Positions 1-13,400 of a DNA stretch of 64,000 nt are shown in pieces. How positions within the stretch are numbered: position 1 is the stretch's first letter; every line of letters begins with the position of its first letter. The notes below the pieces were generated by a model, which was not told the origin of the DNA, ran no database searches, and was given only the letters and a program-made list of their open reading frames with translations. The stretch is from assembly GCA_035041965.1 (NCBI GenBank), contig JAPYMA010000131.1, positions 62,001 to 126,000 of the forward strand, in the 5' to 3' direction. The position numbers were made by a program, and so were the translations under genes. This DNA comes from Anisakis pegreffii (lineage: Eukaryota > Nematoda > Chromadorea > Rhabditida > Anisakidae).

Positions 1-1554
1 TGCGACTAAATTCATTCAGAAAATCTCTGAAACATCCAACAGTCTCTGAAGAATCCATCCACAACAGCACTGAGGGAATGAATGAACCAAATGGCATACG
101 ACAGATGAATGGGATGATTAAATAAATTGCTGAAAGAAAAAAGATCATTATTCTATAGGCTGCCATTTCAACAAACGAGCCAGCAAACGACGAAACTCAA
201 TTGAAACAAATACGATAAAAAGTGTAACAAAAGATTTGGATAAAAATTACCCGATCAAATCAACACAACCGCTCCCACTCCACTTGTGCACAATCCATTC
301 GTTACTCGATTCGTTCAGCTGGATATCTCAAAATCCATTCATATTCACCACCATTCAGTGGATGAATGAAATCTATTGACAAAAACAGCATTCAATTCAT
401 ATCCAGTCAGCTGATGTTTATTTGCATCCAAATCATCTAAAATTTCTACCTTACTCTCTTCTCTTCGTAACCCTTTTTTGCACCTGCCTTGTCTGTTTTA
501 TTTATTTGTTTTGTATGCGTAAACATATATCTGTATCTAACGATGTACGTAACTCAATCATCCTTCGAAGACCGACTCTTCAGTTCTTCTTTGTGCAGTG
601 AAAGCAACAACAACAACAACAGTCAGAACAAAGAAGAAGTCCGTATGAGATGATTATGAATGTAAACGTTGTATGAGTGACATATTCCTCATCTGCCCGT
701 TATTTTTTCTTGGGATACAGCACTCAACGAGAGATTGAAGTCATCGTGTTCGAATGAGTTGTCGTTATAAATAGCATTTCTAAAACGATGTGTACTAAGC
801 TAAATATTATTATGTTGTTGTGATTCTTTTCGTGTCTTATGCACAGTTTTGTTTGGCCATTAATTTTGTAAGTTAATGATCCAGCAAATCTAATTTGATC
901 TCTACCGATTTGAATGATTTGATTTCTTGAATTTCTTACAAATGCATGATGTAGTGCAATGATAAATGCTAAACGAATCACTCATTATTTATTTCACTGC
1001 CCCAATTCGTATAGAGAGAGATTAGTTTCCTATGGTTTCAGTTCATCAATGAAATAAATTCTGAAGAGCTGAATGCATAAATCTGACTGAATGCAGCAGT
1101 TTCATTGGGGACGTAAAATAAATGATTTTGTGATGTGGTGCAGTGCTTTCATTAGCAATGTTGAAATTTATTTGAGTATTCTGTTCTCCATTGGTGCGCA
1201 TTCAAAATTTTCATTATATGTAAACAAATTCATGCATTCAATCATTTATTACAAAATGCTGGCGAGGCACGCAATCATTCTAATCTAATTCTCTGAAAAT
1301 AAGTTATGAATGCTTGATGATCAATGTATGAATGGATGAATGGATACAATCACGATGCTCCCTGAACATTTGTAATCTTTCATCTGCTCAACTAAATGTA
1401 GGGTAACCTTCAGGCGTGAATCTCATTCTAACTTTGCTCTAGTTACGTCCTTTGCTCGTTGATCCCTTTACGTTCATTACCTACTATACTTCAGAGCAAC
1501 CACCCTACAGGACTGACAATGAGCTTATTCCGTAACACTCAATCGGCTTTATGA

Positions 1555-1576
1555 AATAAACGGATATCCGTTTATT
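1555..1576. repeat. Perfect 22-bp palindrome
   Basis: The half-site is AATAAACGGAT, followed directly by its exact reverse complement, with the centre at GATATC and no spacer. The next base pair outward does not match. No open frame or known element surrounds it. Confidence 0.9.
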
Positions 1577-4500
1577 CGTTCATCCGTTAAGGATTGCATA
1601 ATACAAATCCTTAATTCTAGTTAAGTATATGGGGTAATAATTTGCAGTGATATCATTTCATGGTCACTACAATGGAAAGATCTTATGGATTCTCCTCAGT
1701 TTAATCTTGTTTACCTTGCACTGAAAGTCATTAAAAAACCCTATGTGTTAACTAACGTTTTGAAAGCTGTCATCTGTTGTGCACAAGAGGTATATTTTGA
1801 GTGGTGTATAAGTGATCAAAGCGAATTACAATCGATATTTTGGGTTGTTTATTATTCATGCATTACGACAACAAACTGATGGATGGATGCATCAACATCA
1901 AAACAACTTGATGTTTTTGAGGTGATATTGACGATATTTACTCTGCACAGATGCAATGCGGTGAGCCACATGGATGCTATCATTATAATATCAATGCTTA
2001 TGGCACGAAGAGATTCATTCTTGCGTATTTAATGCTATAAATCATTCACATTAGTTGAGGTTTACTATATGCATCAATATGCTCATAATATTCGTATGTG
2101 CTGAATTGCCGTGCCATATCTAATTGCTCGTATTGACCATTTACGATACACAGTCAACATCAACTTTCTTCAATTTCAATCCATTAAAGCGACATTTTAG
2201 TGATGAAAAATTAATAAGAAGCCTCATTTATTACAGTAATTTTTTCGTGGATTAATTGTCAAACTTCTGAAATATGCGACATGCTTTAGAAAACACTTTG
2301 GCAGCTGTTGGATTCCGTTGTAGTTTTCTTAATGAAATCTTACCATCTATCTCGATTATATCATCCAGCGCTGAACCTTTCATATGATCAAATATCGATT
2401 TCAAAACGCGTTAGTGGAGAATATTACCCTATCGTATTACCAATTAGTTTTACGATTCAGTCGCATCAAACTTCTCATGAACTTCATGCCATAGTCTGCA
2501 TTTTCTTAAGAGGCAGACCTTTTGCTGCAGAACAGAGGCTAATTTTGTCCGAAGCAACACTCATTGAACGATGGATTTGATGTTATCGCGTTGATTAGAC
2601 ATTCATAATTAGGAAATAATTACATTGGCGTGATACTTTTGACCGACAATTACGATCGATGAGTGTTTTTGAGAGCGATATGAATCGCGTTGATGCGATT
2701 GACCCTCTCACATATGTGCTACTCGCTGAGACGTTTTCCTTTCTCTGCGCAGTCGAAATATCACCGAATCGACCGACCATCACAAAAAGCATTTGGATAT
2801 AACGATTAGTGAAACGTACAAACAAAAGATTATCCCGGATTATCAACTTGATATTTGTTTTGCAGAATAAGGAAAGGATTGTTATTATGCGTAATGCACA
2901 AACATACATTTGCTTCCTTTAGAAGTACTCAATACTCTATGAGTATTCGATAATTGCTATATTGGAAACACAGGTGGATATGAGGATTGTGGATATATTG
3001 AGTTGAAGGCTGTAAAAAGTATACATGTCGATGAATATTTCATTTGATTGTTGGAAACGAAGGTTTAGAAACTAATCTGAAGGCATGGTGATCGCCGTGG
3101 GATTTATGATGCAATTAAGTGTAGGTTCGGAATTTCCATTAGGAATGAATGCACGATGGAGAAGTGGATTGCTGGATGATAGGAAATGAAGTGATTCATT
3201 CCATTAAGTTAGCTCAAATTCTGTTCTTTTTAGGCACTTAATGGATTACTTCTTCGCTCACTTCTGCAATTCACTAACTTTTATAAAACCTTTCTAAACT
3301 GTCACTCCTGGAATTACGATCATAAATATTAGTATCATAATTCTTGTGTCCCATTCCATTCTCAGTCACTGCGGTCACCTCAGTTTCGTGCTATTTTCGT
3401 TAGTGAAGGAAAATGCACGATTGTATACGGAAAACAATGAACGCATGCATTGATCCAGCAACAAATTGTACTGACATGAATAAAATCAACTGTTGAATGG
3501 GATAACAGCACATACATGTATATGTACTTCTTTTGTGCATATGCACACACTTACCCATGCACACTTCTCATCCTTTCATTGTCACAATGAATTGGATTAA
3601 TTGTACATTCAGCCCTTCATCCACATCCCAAGATACGAATAAATAGACGAACTGGTGCTGATCGATGCTAACTGTGTAGAAGTAAATTCATTTAATGATC
3701 CACATCCGCAAGTTGAATTCATTTATCGCCGAATGCCTGCCTTCCTGTCTGCAATCAGCCAATCACTCAATCAACCATTCATCGCCAATATTCCAGCCTC
3801 AAATCATTCTCGTTTCCCATATTCTCGCTTCTAAATCATCGATAATTACTCGATAAATCCGATGCACAGTTTATTCTCGGCAACGATGCGATGCAACAGT
3901 GCAATGATGCTAATTCATTTGAATCGTTTGAATAATGAGGCAATTGAGCTGGAAATCACCACATTCCAATGAAATAACTGAAATTTCCACGTTCAGCGTT
4001 GAGAGAACAGAACATACCATTATCAGCATTTTATTGAAAGTGTATCTTTTTATTGATGCTTTCTTCTATTTTTGAGTACATTCTTTGGAGTATTCGTAGA
4101 ATAGCATCGATAATATAGGCACCGACGGATTTTTTCGTTTGGAACGGTTATGATTCAAGCAAACCGAGGAACTGAATAAGATTTTATAGAATGCTTTCTA
4201 CGACGAGAGGTTTGCATCACTGGTATTTTTTGTTTTCGAATGATATTTGTTGACTGATATTCGTGAGTGGGCGAACGAATGAATTGATGTTGCGAGTTGA
4301 ATAATTTAATACAATTGAAAATTTGACGAAAGAATCAATGGAATCGTTAGTGTTATTTGTGCGATTCGTGCCAATGAGTAATATATTGTGGACGAGCGAA
4401 AAATGACTAACTCTTAATTGCGTTATTATTATCAATAACAATGATAGTTGTGAGTCTTAGTCGGAAGCTTCACCGCGTTTCACTGCAGACTATTCATAAT

Positions 4501-7500
4501 TAGAAGAAGTCTGACTTGAATATGTTGGAAAATTACTTCTTGAATTGTTGACAAATCAGCAAAGGTCATTATTCATGTTTTGTGTCAAGGTTTTGAACGT
4601 ATGAACGAGAAATCGCCATTTGAACTCTGTGACAAGAAATGGTAATTAGTGTCATTAGTGGAATAAATTGAGTGAAAGTTTATCGGGTGATGTATTGATG
4701 GAATGGGAATGGGTGAATGATAAATGAATATGTGCATGGCACAAATTTATGGTGATGTTGAATGTTTCTGTTGGTTAGTCTCTCGTTGATTTGCGTAATG
4801 GAAAATCATTGAAGCAAAAACATTTATAATGTTGCACTCGATGAAGATGGAACGAATGAGTGATTAAATGAACGAATAATCGTACGAAAGCTTAGAAGTA
4901 GAGCAACATATTATGTCAATCTTAATTTAATGTTCATGTCATCAGTTCAAGCAAGCTCATTTAGTGGGCACTCCTCCTAATATTTCAATCAATTCGTTAA
5001 TTCAACTGTTTTCATTGCATGATTACGTTGCTGTTACGGCTCAGCGAATTCACTCTGCGTGTATGGTCGGTCATATTTCAAGAGGAACATATCGAAAATG
5101 CAGAAATCCCTTTTCAGTTGCTGAACGATGCAATTAGGGTCAAACTAAAGCATTGCCTATAGCTTAGTCTCAATATGTTATAGTAATGTTATTTAATGAC
5201 ATTGGCCAATGTTGTTCGTTTTAGTTTCTGTTGAGTTTATGCGAAGCAACTGGAACATTCATCCATCCAGCTTTCCTCTAAATTTTCAAGACTTCTTTCA
5301 GAATTAGTCGTTGTTTTTCGTTCCGTTGTGAACAAATGATTTCGGCTTTTCCTTCCTGTGACCAACGGTGTTTATTTGCATCTGTTGATATCGAAACACC
5401 ATTGTTGTGATTGATTTATGCCGAATGAAACCTTACACTCGGCTGGAGCAGTTGATCAGTTCTTGTTTTTTCAGTGTATTCCTGCTTGAATGTTTGTTAT
5501 AGAAAGATTTTTGTTTGTTTTGCGGTTAGATTCGGCATGTTATCGATATGTTATTATATTTCCAGTGATGAACAAATGTTTCGTTTCATTTCCAAATGTC
5601 CGTATACATTTTGCTCAGCATTCCATCATTTCACTTCCTGAATCGGAGTTTTTTATAGTTAATTTGCTCTGACTTTGAAATATTGATGCATCAGTGTGTT
5701 TGAAACGGTTCCCCTTTCTGTAGTTCCACGAATAGAAATTAAGAAGTAAATATTAACGGATTACAAATTTGCTAATCGTTGATTGCTTGCATTGTTGTGT
5801 CCAATCGAATCGAGAAATACTTTCTATTGTCATCATGAATTGCGGAAAGAACTTTCACCATTTTATTAATGCGATTCTTGAGTAGTTTCCATGCGATTAG
5901 TTGAAACTGGCCACTAGGAAATTTTACTAACAACCTTTGAGTTTCTAACTATGTGGGCTAATTTCCGATTTAGTTCCACTTCAGCTGCGTATATGACGTA
6001 AATAGCTTGCACATAGAGCATTTCAGATGTGTATCACTGAAAAATCATTCATGAGTCACACATTGTAATTTTCAACTGGCTATTTGATCAGTTGCATTGA
6101 ATTGTTGAATGAAGCTTGCGTGAACATTGAAAGGAGAGGAATATGCATAAAAACGGTATAATGCATGAAAGAAATTCGATTGGATAATGCCATCGAAAAG
6201 GTTGTTCGATTCGGTTCGGTTTCGTTTCGTTTGCTGCCATTTTGCTGCTGACTGCTCGATAGCGCTTCGTTATTTACAATGGTAATGTATACATATTTTA
6301 TGGTTTTATTCTCAATCACAATTGTGTAAATAAAGTGCAAACGAAATGATTACTTTTGAATGGAATTTTTGTATTTTGAAACGGTTATTCAATGATACTT
6401 TATGCATATTGTTTGTGGACAGTGAACAGTTATTCATAACCCTTTTAACGCTATCATTTATGGTCTTTCGAGTTGTAAGCATGATTTTCTTGAGTAGGCA
6501 AGCAACGTTTGCATCCATGGAAAAGAGCGGAAATTCTTTGCTGTTTTTATATTTTGTTGATTTCCGTCAGAACCATGTTTTAATTCTTATTTCATTTTAT
6601 TTTCAGTTGTGTTATCAAACAACAGTTGCTGTTTTGAATCAGTTTCTCCATAACATTGTAACCTTTTAACAGTCCGACCGATTGTAAGCAAACTTTTGAA
6701 CTCATTCAATTTATGCAATTGGCGATCAACTTGGTGCTGGCTTGAATTGATGGATGTTAGATGATTCTACCAGGAATCCACTGGATTCAACGTTGTGTTG
6801 AAATTATTTGAGTCGTTACCTCGTCGCTGGATGATTAGATGAAAATTGTTTGATTTGAAAAAGATTCGAAGTGATAATGAACAAATAATGATCATTCAAT
6901 CGAGATCACTTCAAATCAATTGGTAAATTACATTTCACTTACTTACTCTTCATTTAAGTTAACCACTGCTACAATATGAAATCAAAAGTTATTCGTTGCA
7001 CGTTGTGAATAGAAATCTGAAACGTCTAAAGCGAGTTTTGAATGTGAAAATCATTCACGTTCACATACCCATATGAACAAGACTACTTATTTGAATGCAG
7101 AATTGCAGCTTGTTTAAATGCAGCTTCATTGCTCAGCTACACCCAATAAAATCGCATTCATCCATATCAATCGCTACTTGTTCGCTTTATGTGCCTGGAC
7201 TAATCCGTGTACTTACGGATTAATACGTACACATATCCAACTCGTTCGCTCGACTGGATATGATCATTATTTGTTCATTATCACTTCAAATCAGTTGCTT
7301 GATGAAGCCGCAAATTTCGAGTCGACCAATTACTTTCTCACTTCATATCCTTCACTAAGATCGGGTATTTGGGAGAGTGCTAATGTAATAAAGAGATGAG
7401 AATTTTTTGAACGAGGAGATGTCGAATTAAGTGATCCCACATCGAAATGTCGGCACAAAACCTTGAAAGCTGCAAGTTGATAGTGAAACAATTCAGAAAA

Positions 7501-9770
7501 CGATTCTTTTTTTTACACAAAAAATCATTTGTTTGCGTGATTTTCATCGAAGCGTTTTGTTTATTTGTTTAATCGCGACCTAGCACGCTATTTATAATTT
7601 CAGTTGCAAATTGCAATGAAGTGATTGCAAATTGTAACGTAAAACCGATCGCTTCGAAACGTTGTCGATGACCTCTATTAATTTCAGCACTTTGATTTGA
7701 CAGCGATCATTGTGTGTAAAATGTGATGATAACTCGAACCTGCGATAATGCTAGATTGAAAGTGGGCCTTATTTGTTCCCTTAATCCTAGACGTACGTAC
7801 GCATGCAAAATGAAGTTATCTGGCGAAAGTTAATTTCGAATTTCACTTAACGGAATGAGGCTAAATTCCGACTGAATAAAGACAAGAATTGAATTTTTTT
7901 TTTGGTTATTTCGTTTTTGTTTATCTGGTTTTGAATTTACACTGCATTTGCAAAGAATATTTCTGAGGGTCTTTGAAAATTTCTCCTGATTACTCCAGAC
8001 GTAATGTTGAAAATAACAAATCCACTCTGATGCAGATTCGGAATATTTCTTTTGATTGACCCATTCAGTGAATACTTTTTGGGGAATGAACGAAATCACT
8101 TCATATGTCATCGTTAGTTCAACTGTGAAATCTTAATAACTTTGTCTTGTTTCGTGATTCATGAAAGAAGATATGAGAGCAGCGCCCGTATGGCTCGTGG
8201 AAAAGCGGACATCTACCTCTTCACAAGCATTCACAGATCAGCGAGAACGATGACTCTCAAAGATGTTCAGAATTCGTGTAGGAGATGATCATTTATGTAG
8301 TAGCTGTTTCTGCGTAATTAAGCTTAATCTGATCGTGATACTTAGCCAAATACGCATATAATTTCATCATAATCATACTAACAGTGGTAATAATGATATT
8401 AATAATAATAATGAAGAAGAAAACGAACGGCAGATGTATTCTTCATGTCATCTTCTTGAGATAAGATGACAGAGGATTCACTTATTTTCGTTGTGTCCGC
8501 ATATATTCTATCGAACGTTTCACTGAAGACGTTCAAATAACATTATGATTGCTTTCATCGCTTTGAACGCTGACCAATAACCGATCATGCCGCGTAGATG
8601 TATATGGATTGAGTTATTGGGATATTAACGAGATAATAATGCTGTTCGAATTGCTGAATCTAATTAGCATTAAGTGGGCTGTATTCTTCGCCCATTGCGT
8701 TTTAGTGACTGACCTTTTATCCCTCGACGAGAGAACACTTTGAAGAAAATAATTCATTTCGTCGTTTTCTGATCACATTTAGTACAGCCATAGCAATTTC
8801 AGTGGCTATTTCGATGAATTTTTACTCTCAATCGGATAAGAAAAGGGCTCGGCAAAATTTGTCAAAGCACTTCATACAAATAGCGCTTCACATGCTATTA
8901 AGTGGCGATAGTCAGAGCAAGATATTGCGATACATTGTATTTGGGCTTAGCATTAGTTTTCGTTAGGTTGAGGCTCACACCGAAGTTCCATCAAGAAGAA
9001 AGCATCATCGCCTGGCTGGTTTGACCCTTAGCCTTAATCTGAGTTAAGTGTAATCCATTGCGATATCCCGTGCTGATTATCCCTAATTCATTTCAGTTGA
9101 TGTTCTAATTTGAATTTGAAACCGAAATTACATAAGCGTGATCATTAATTTAATTAATTGATCGATCCCGTTGTATAAGTAGGTACATCACTTATTACAG
9201 TTGTCATTGTGAATCAAAGGCCAGTGGATGTAGCTTCACGCAAGTTTATAGTGGCTCCATAAATTCGATATATTAATCATTTTTGCAAACCATCTTTTTT
9301 TAAGTGTTTGCAAAAAGCATTTTATCTTTCGCTTGTTAGCCTCAATTGAATAATGTAAACGAACATCTGTGGCAATGCTCTGAATCAATTTATTCTAAAG
9401 AGATGTTGCATTCTTATTTGTTTGCACACCCGGCCGATTGAACCGTTTTTGTTAGCTCATCATCAACATCATTTTTTGCAGCCAATTTAACGACTAATCT
9501 TCTATCTTTTATCTGTTGCATTCGTTTATTTCTGTATTTGCTTATTGTTCATTTGCTCGTTTATTCGCTTAAGATTTTTGCCCTTGAACATTCAGCAAAG
9601 AAGAGTTTGTATTATTTTCTGATCGAAAAAGGTCAAATGGAAACGAATGCATCGTAACCAGATTTGATACGATAATTTGCTGACGATTTGTCGGTTTGAA
9701 TGTATCATTTGGTGAGGAGTGGGTTCGGAGAAATTGATAGCAATCATTCACTTGAAGAGTTGCTTGTTGC

Positions 9771-9790
9771 TTGTTGTTGTTGTTGTTGTT
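9771..9790 (+). repeat. TTG trinucleotide microsatellite
   Basis: An uninterrupted run of TTG units that ends in a T run. The complementary CAA run occurs at about 605-621. Both are ordinary simple repeats. Confidence 0.85.
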
Positions 9791-10565
9791 TTTTCTGTTG
9801 CAATTAATTTGATTGTGTTTTCTGCATTCTACTTCCCACTTTCATTTCGAACAGTCGAGCTAACGAGCCAACAAAAAAAGCTAAACAAATGATTTATGGA
9901 GGGTAGTGAACTCCTCTGGTGGATCGTGATTTGTGGTTGTTGTGGATTGTATCAGTGAAGAAGTGTAACGTGATTCGTTTGTTGCGTTTTTTATTCGTGC
10001 ACGTTGTCGTTTCGATTGTGTAAAGTTAATGAAGATGAGGACAATCGCTGATTCTTCATTGAACCATTCGATGATACAAAGCAGAAATAAAAGATCATTG
10101 ATAGATAAGAAGACGCAACGATAATGATATCGTATAAAGTGGTACCAAGTAAACTCATGGTTAAAAGTTTCATTCATTTATTGGTTTGCTTGCAAATGCT
10201 GTAGTAAACAGGACGACGGTTCAGTTTAATGAACGGATATGCGTTTGTATACAGATATAGATATTTATCTTTGTATATGTGTATCTCACAAATTAGCTCG
10301 AGGCTGTATTGTTACACCGAAATGAATTATGCGAGTTAGCTGCCGACCGACTGAATGACCGATTGAGCTGATTTCTTATTGTAAGTTAGTCAATTATAGT
10401 TTGTTGAGATTCTGTTACAATGATAACGATAGCAATACTTATAATGATGATGATAAAGATGAGATGACCCGTTCACACCGCCTATTTATTATGCCATCTT
10501 AACTCTGAACAACTAGATGGGAGATGGGACTGATGCGATGTTTTATCGAGTAAATGCGAAGTGTG

Positions 10566-10653
10566 TTTCATTATTTATCAGTCATCTATTACCAGGTACC
10601 CCTATTAATATATGATTGATAAGTAATGAAAGATAGTCTTTCATTATTTATCA
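10566..10653. repeat. 15-mer in two direct copies and one inverted copy
   Basis: The 15-mer TTTCATTATTTATCA is at 10566-10580 and again at 10639-10653. A near-exact inverted copy (one mismatch) starts at 10617. The arms 10617-10633 and 10637-10653 can form a 17-bp stem with one mismatch around a 3-base loop. The upstream copy could pair with the same inverted arm instead, so two mutually exclusive hairpins are possible. Confidence 0.75.
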
Positions 10654-10938
10654 CTACTGTAAATGTTATTCTTATCGTTCGTATTGTTATTGTTATGGTT
10701 GAGCCTGATGTTTACGATGTTTTTAACTGCGAACTGAAACGTGAAAATTTAAATTTTAAACAAAATAGCGGACAAACATTTGAAGAATAATAATGTTCGC
10801 TCGTGAAAGAACTCTGTTTTTCATTTCTGAAGACTCAGGAATGCTTAAGGTGGCAACATTTGTGATTTTTGATATTGTGCAATAGCTTTCGGGTTAGATC
10901 AAGTCTCTGCAATTTCAGAGCTCACGTTTCGGAAAAAA

Positions 10939-10993
10939 TTCCCTACGGAAATACAGTTTAAGAAAAATCTTAAACTGTATTTCCGTAGAGGAA
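10939..10993. repeat. Long near-perfect hairpin (inverted repeat)
   Basis: The arm at 10943-10963 (21 bases, beginning CTACGGAAATAC) is the exact reverse complement of 10968-10988, with an AAAA loop at 10964-10967. The stem extends four more pairs (10939-10942 with 10990-10993) across one bulged A at 10989, giving 25 pairs. There is no surrounding open frame and no terminal repeats beyond the stem. It could be a palindromic insertion, a relic of a foldback element, or a structured RNA if transcribed. The short stem and tiny loop do not fit a canonical pre-miRNA. Confidence 0.9.
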
Positions 10994-13380
10994 CCTCACA
11001 AATCACTCGCATTAAATATTTAGGGACTGTGTTAAAACGAATTTTTAAATAGTGTGCATCGTTTTTAAAGGAACACTTGTTTACCGAGTGAGTCGTCGTA
11101 TTGGAGTGTTTAATACTTCAGCAACAATTGTTCACTTGTTTACAAAATCACACAACTTCACTTCCGTATTCTCATGCAATATGTGAGTGTTATTATCCAA
11201 ACAGCGATATTATTCAACGGCAATAAGTATGTTTATGAATACCAATTTATTGGTACTTAGCTTGTTATCGAGTCTGAACTCAGTTAAGATATCAGTATCA
11301 AAGAGTAAAACCGCTTAAGATGGTTTATTTTGTAATGTGATCATCGCTTCTTTAACAATGTAATTCGAACCTCCGTTGAAATCGCTTCTCTTCATTTCCT
11401 GTTTATTGACTTCTCCGAGTGAACAGTTCACGAAAATTTGTGAATTTCTTCATTTTATTATGCAAAAAATTATTCATTTAGGAATTGTGCATCCATCTGC
11501 ACAATTTCACATTAAGATACATGTGGTAAACAATCGTAATTTGTGCCCATTTTCATTTATTTGATATCGTATTCATAACAACGATATTCAGCCATAATAA
11601 TTGTCTATATGGATACCAATTCACTGCTACTCAATCGTCATTTGTGCTCATAAATGGCGTGCGTACACATTTCATCATTCTGAAATATCTTGATAATGAA
11701 AGTTTTCTCTTTAGAATATATCGGTTATTTTATGAAGTCTGAAGGTTGACTACGTTTTAGTCATTGAAAATAAATGTTTTTTAAAGTGAAATCTTCTTGA
11801 CTGCAAACGATGACCAATTCGATTCCGTGTGAAATAAGTTTGAGCTGAAATCATTTAGTTAGCAGGTAGTATATTGATTCTTTTATCTTAACTTAGCACG
11901 GCCTACATTTCATTACGTTTCTATTCCTCCTTCTTCGAATTCATCACATCATGTTCTTCAGTTGTACAATTGCAACAAATATGTACATGTATACATTCAC
12001 ATCTTAAACACCCTGAAAACATAAACGATTACCATTCTACGTACCATTACCATTACCATTCAATATACCATTTCTTACTGTAAACAACCTAAACGAAAAC
12101 ATTCTCATCCGAAGAGTTCTCACATATGAACAACAACAACAACGACAATTTTTGGGTTTTAGAGTAACTGACTCAATGCAATTAGTTGACGAAAATAACT
12201 CAGATAACTACTTGGGACGTACTAACTCCGAGATGAAATATGGTAAAAGAATGTTATTAGTGGAATTTGCTTGCTGTCGTTATCAAAGTACGTTCAGCTG
12301 ACTATTTCGTAGTAGCTGTTGACCGTTTGAACATGTACATGTATTGCAAATTGCTTTTTAGTTGAGTACCATAGATGATGATTTATTAACGCAGAATACA
12401 TTCTCTGAATCGATCATCCATAATCACTTTGCTTGAAATGCCGTGCTACAGAAAATTTTCTCTTTTAAATGCATAAGACCTTGCTGAATGCTGAATGCAG
12501 TGCTGCATTAGCTTTATGAGGGAAACTGTTTCGAAGAAATATTTCGTGGTCGATTATTTCTTAATGAACAGTTGCATATGTTTCTTGCAAGAATGCGTTA
12601 GTAATTTCATGTTCATCTTACATTAATAAACGGTTTTCATTCAATTCATCACTCAATTATTGTAATTAAGCAGCACCAAGCCACCGTATTCTCCCTGAGG
12701 ACTACATGCAGCTGCGCACTAAAATTTTGATCAACTCTATCAGCGCAGCAATTATTCAGTATCAATAAGCTATGAGATACAAAGAATGCTTGTTGGTGTA
12801 AGAAATGCATGCATGGTATAATTGATATGTTCTGTTCATAGGGATATATGTGTATTGTTAATTCGAAAAATTCAATTCCATTCGATGAAATGCAATGAAT
12901 AATGCATTTTCAGTTGTTGGCGACGTAATGTCTCGATATTCGACAACAATAAAAATTGTTCTCGACTGATTCTGTGAGTGCACTTTCAGTTGGTTGTCAC
13001 AATTATTCATTCATATGGAATCGATTTTGCATCATCAATTTTTGATTTTCAGCAGTGAATTGGAAATATTCACACGCAATAATTTCATACGCTCAAATCA
13101 TAATTTCAAATGTGCGAATCCATTAGACAGTAGTAGTGCTCTCAATACAACAACAGAACAGGCAAACACGAAGTCAAACAGAATGATTGAATTTTTTGGC
13201 TCTGTTACACAATGGAAGTCACAGTAACAGTTAGAAATGAAGATCTTACGCTTAAAAAGCCGCTGTAAAGAATTCAGAGAAACGGCAGCTTTTATCGGTT
13301 CGAAATAAGATTTGCAATCTGAAAATGTCTCTTGACCATAAGGAAAATTTGTGGAGTTCTAGAAATTTTATTGATATTTG

Positions 13381-13400
13381 TTTTTTTTTTGGGGGGGGGG
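13381..13400 (+). repeat. T10-G10 homopolymer junction
   Basis: Ten T residues are followed directly by ten G residues, then AGG. Long G runs are otherwise absent from this AT-rich window. It may be real, or it may be a consensus or assembly artefact. Confidence 0.85.

Noticed and set aside
2636..2820. Protein-looking plus-strand frame (contains SMSVFESDMNRVDAID), with an overlapping minus-strand frame
   Set aside because: No acceptor or donor in the right place, no known family, and the opposite strand is equally open.
8161..8260. GC-richer patch resembling the start of a tRNA (GCCCGTATGGCTCGTGG)
   Set aside because: No matching T-arm, anticodon arm or acceptor stem could be folded.
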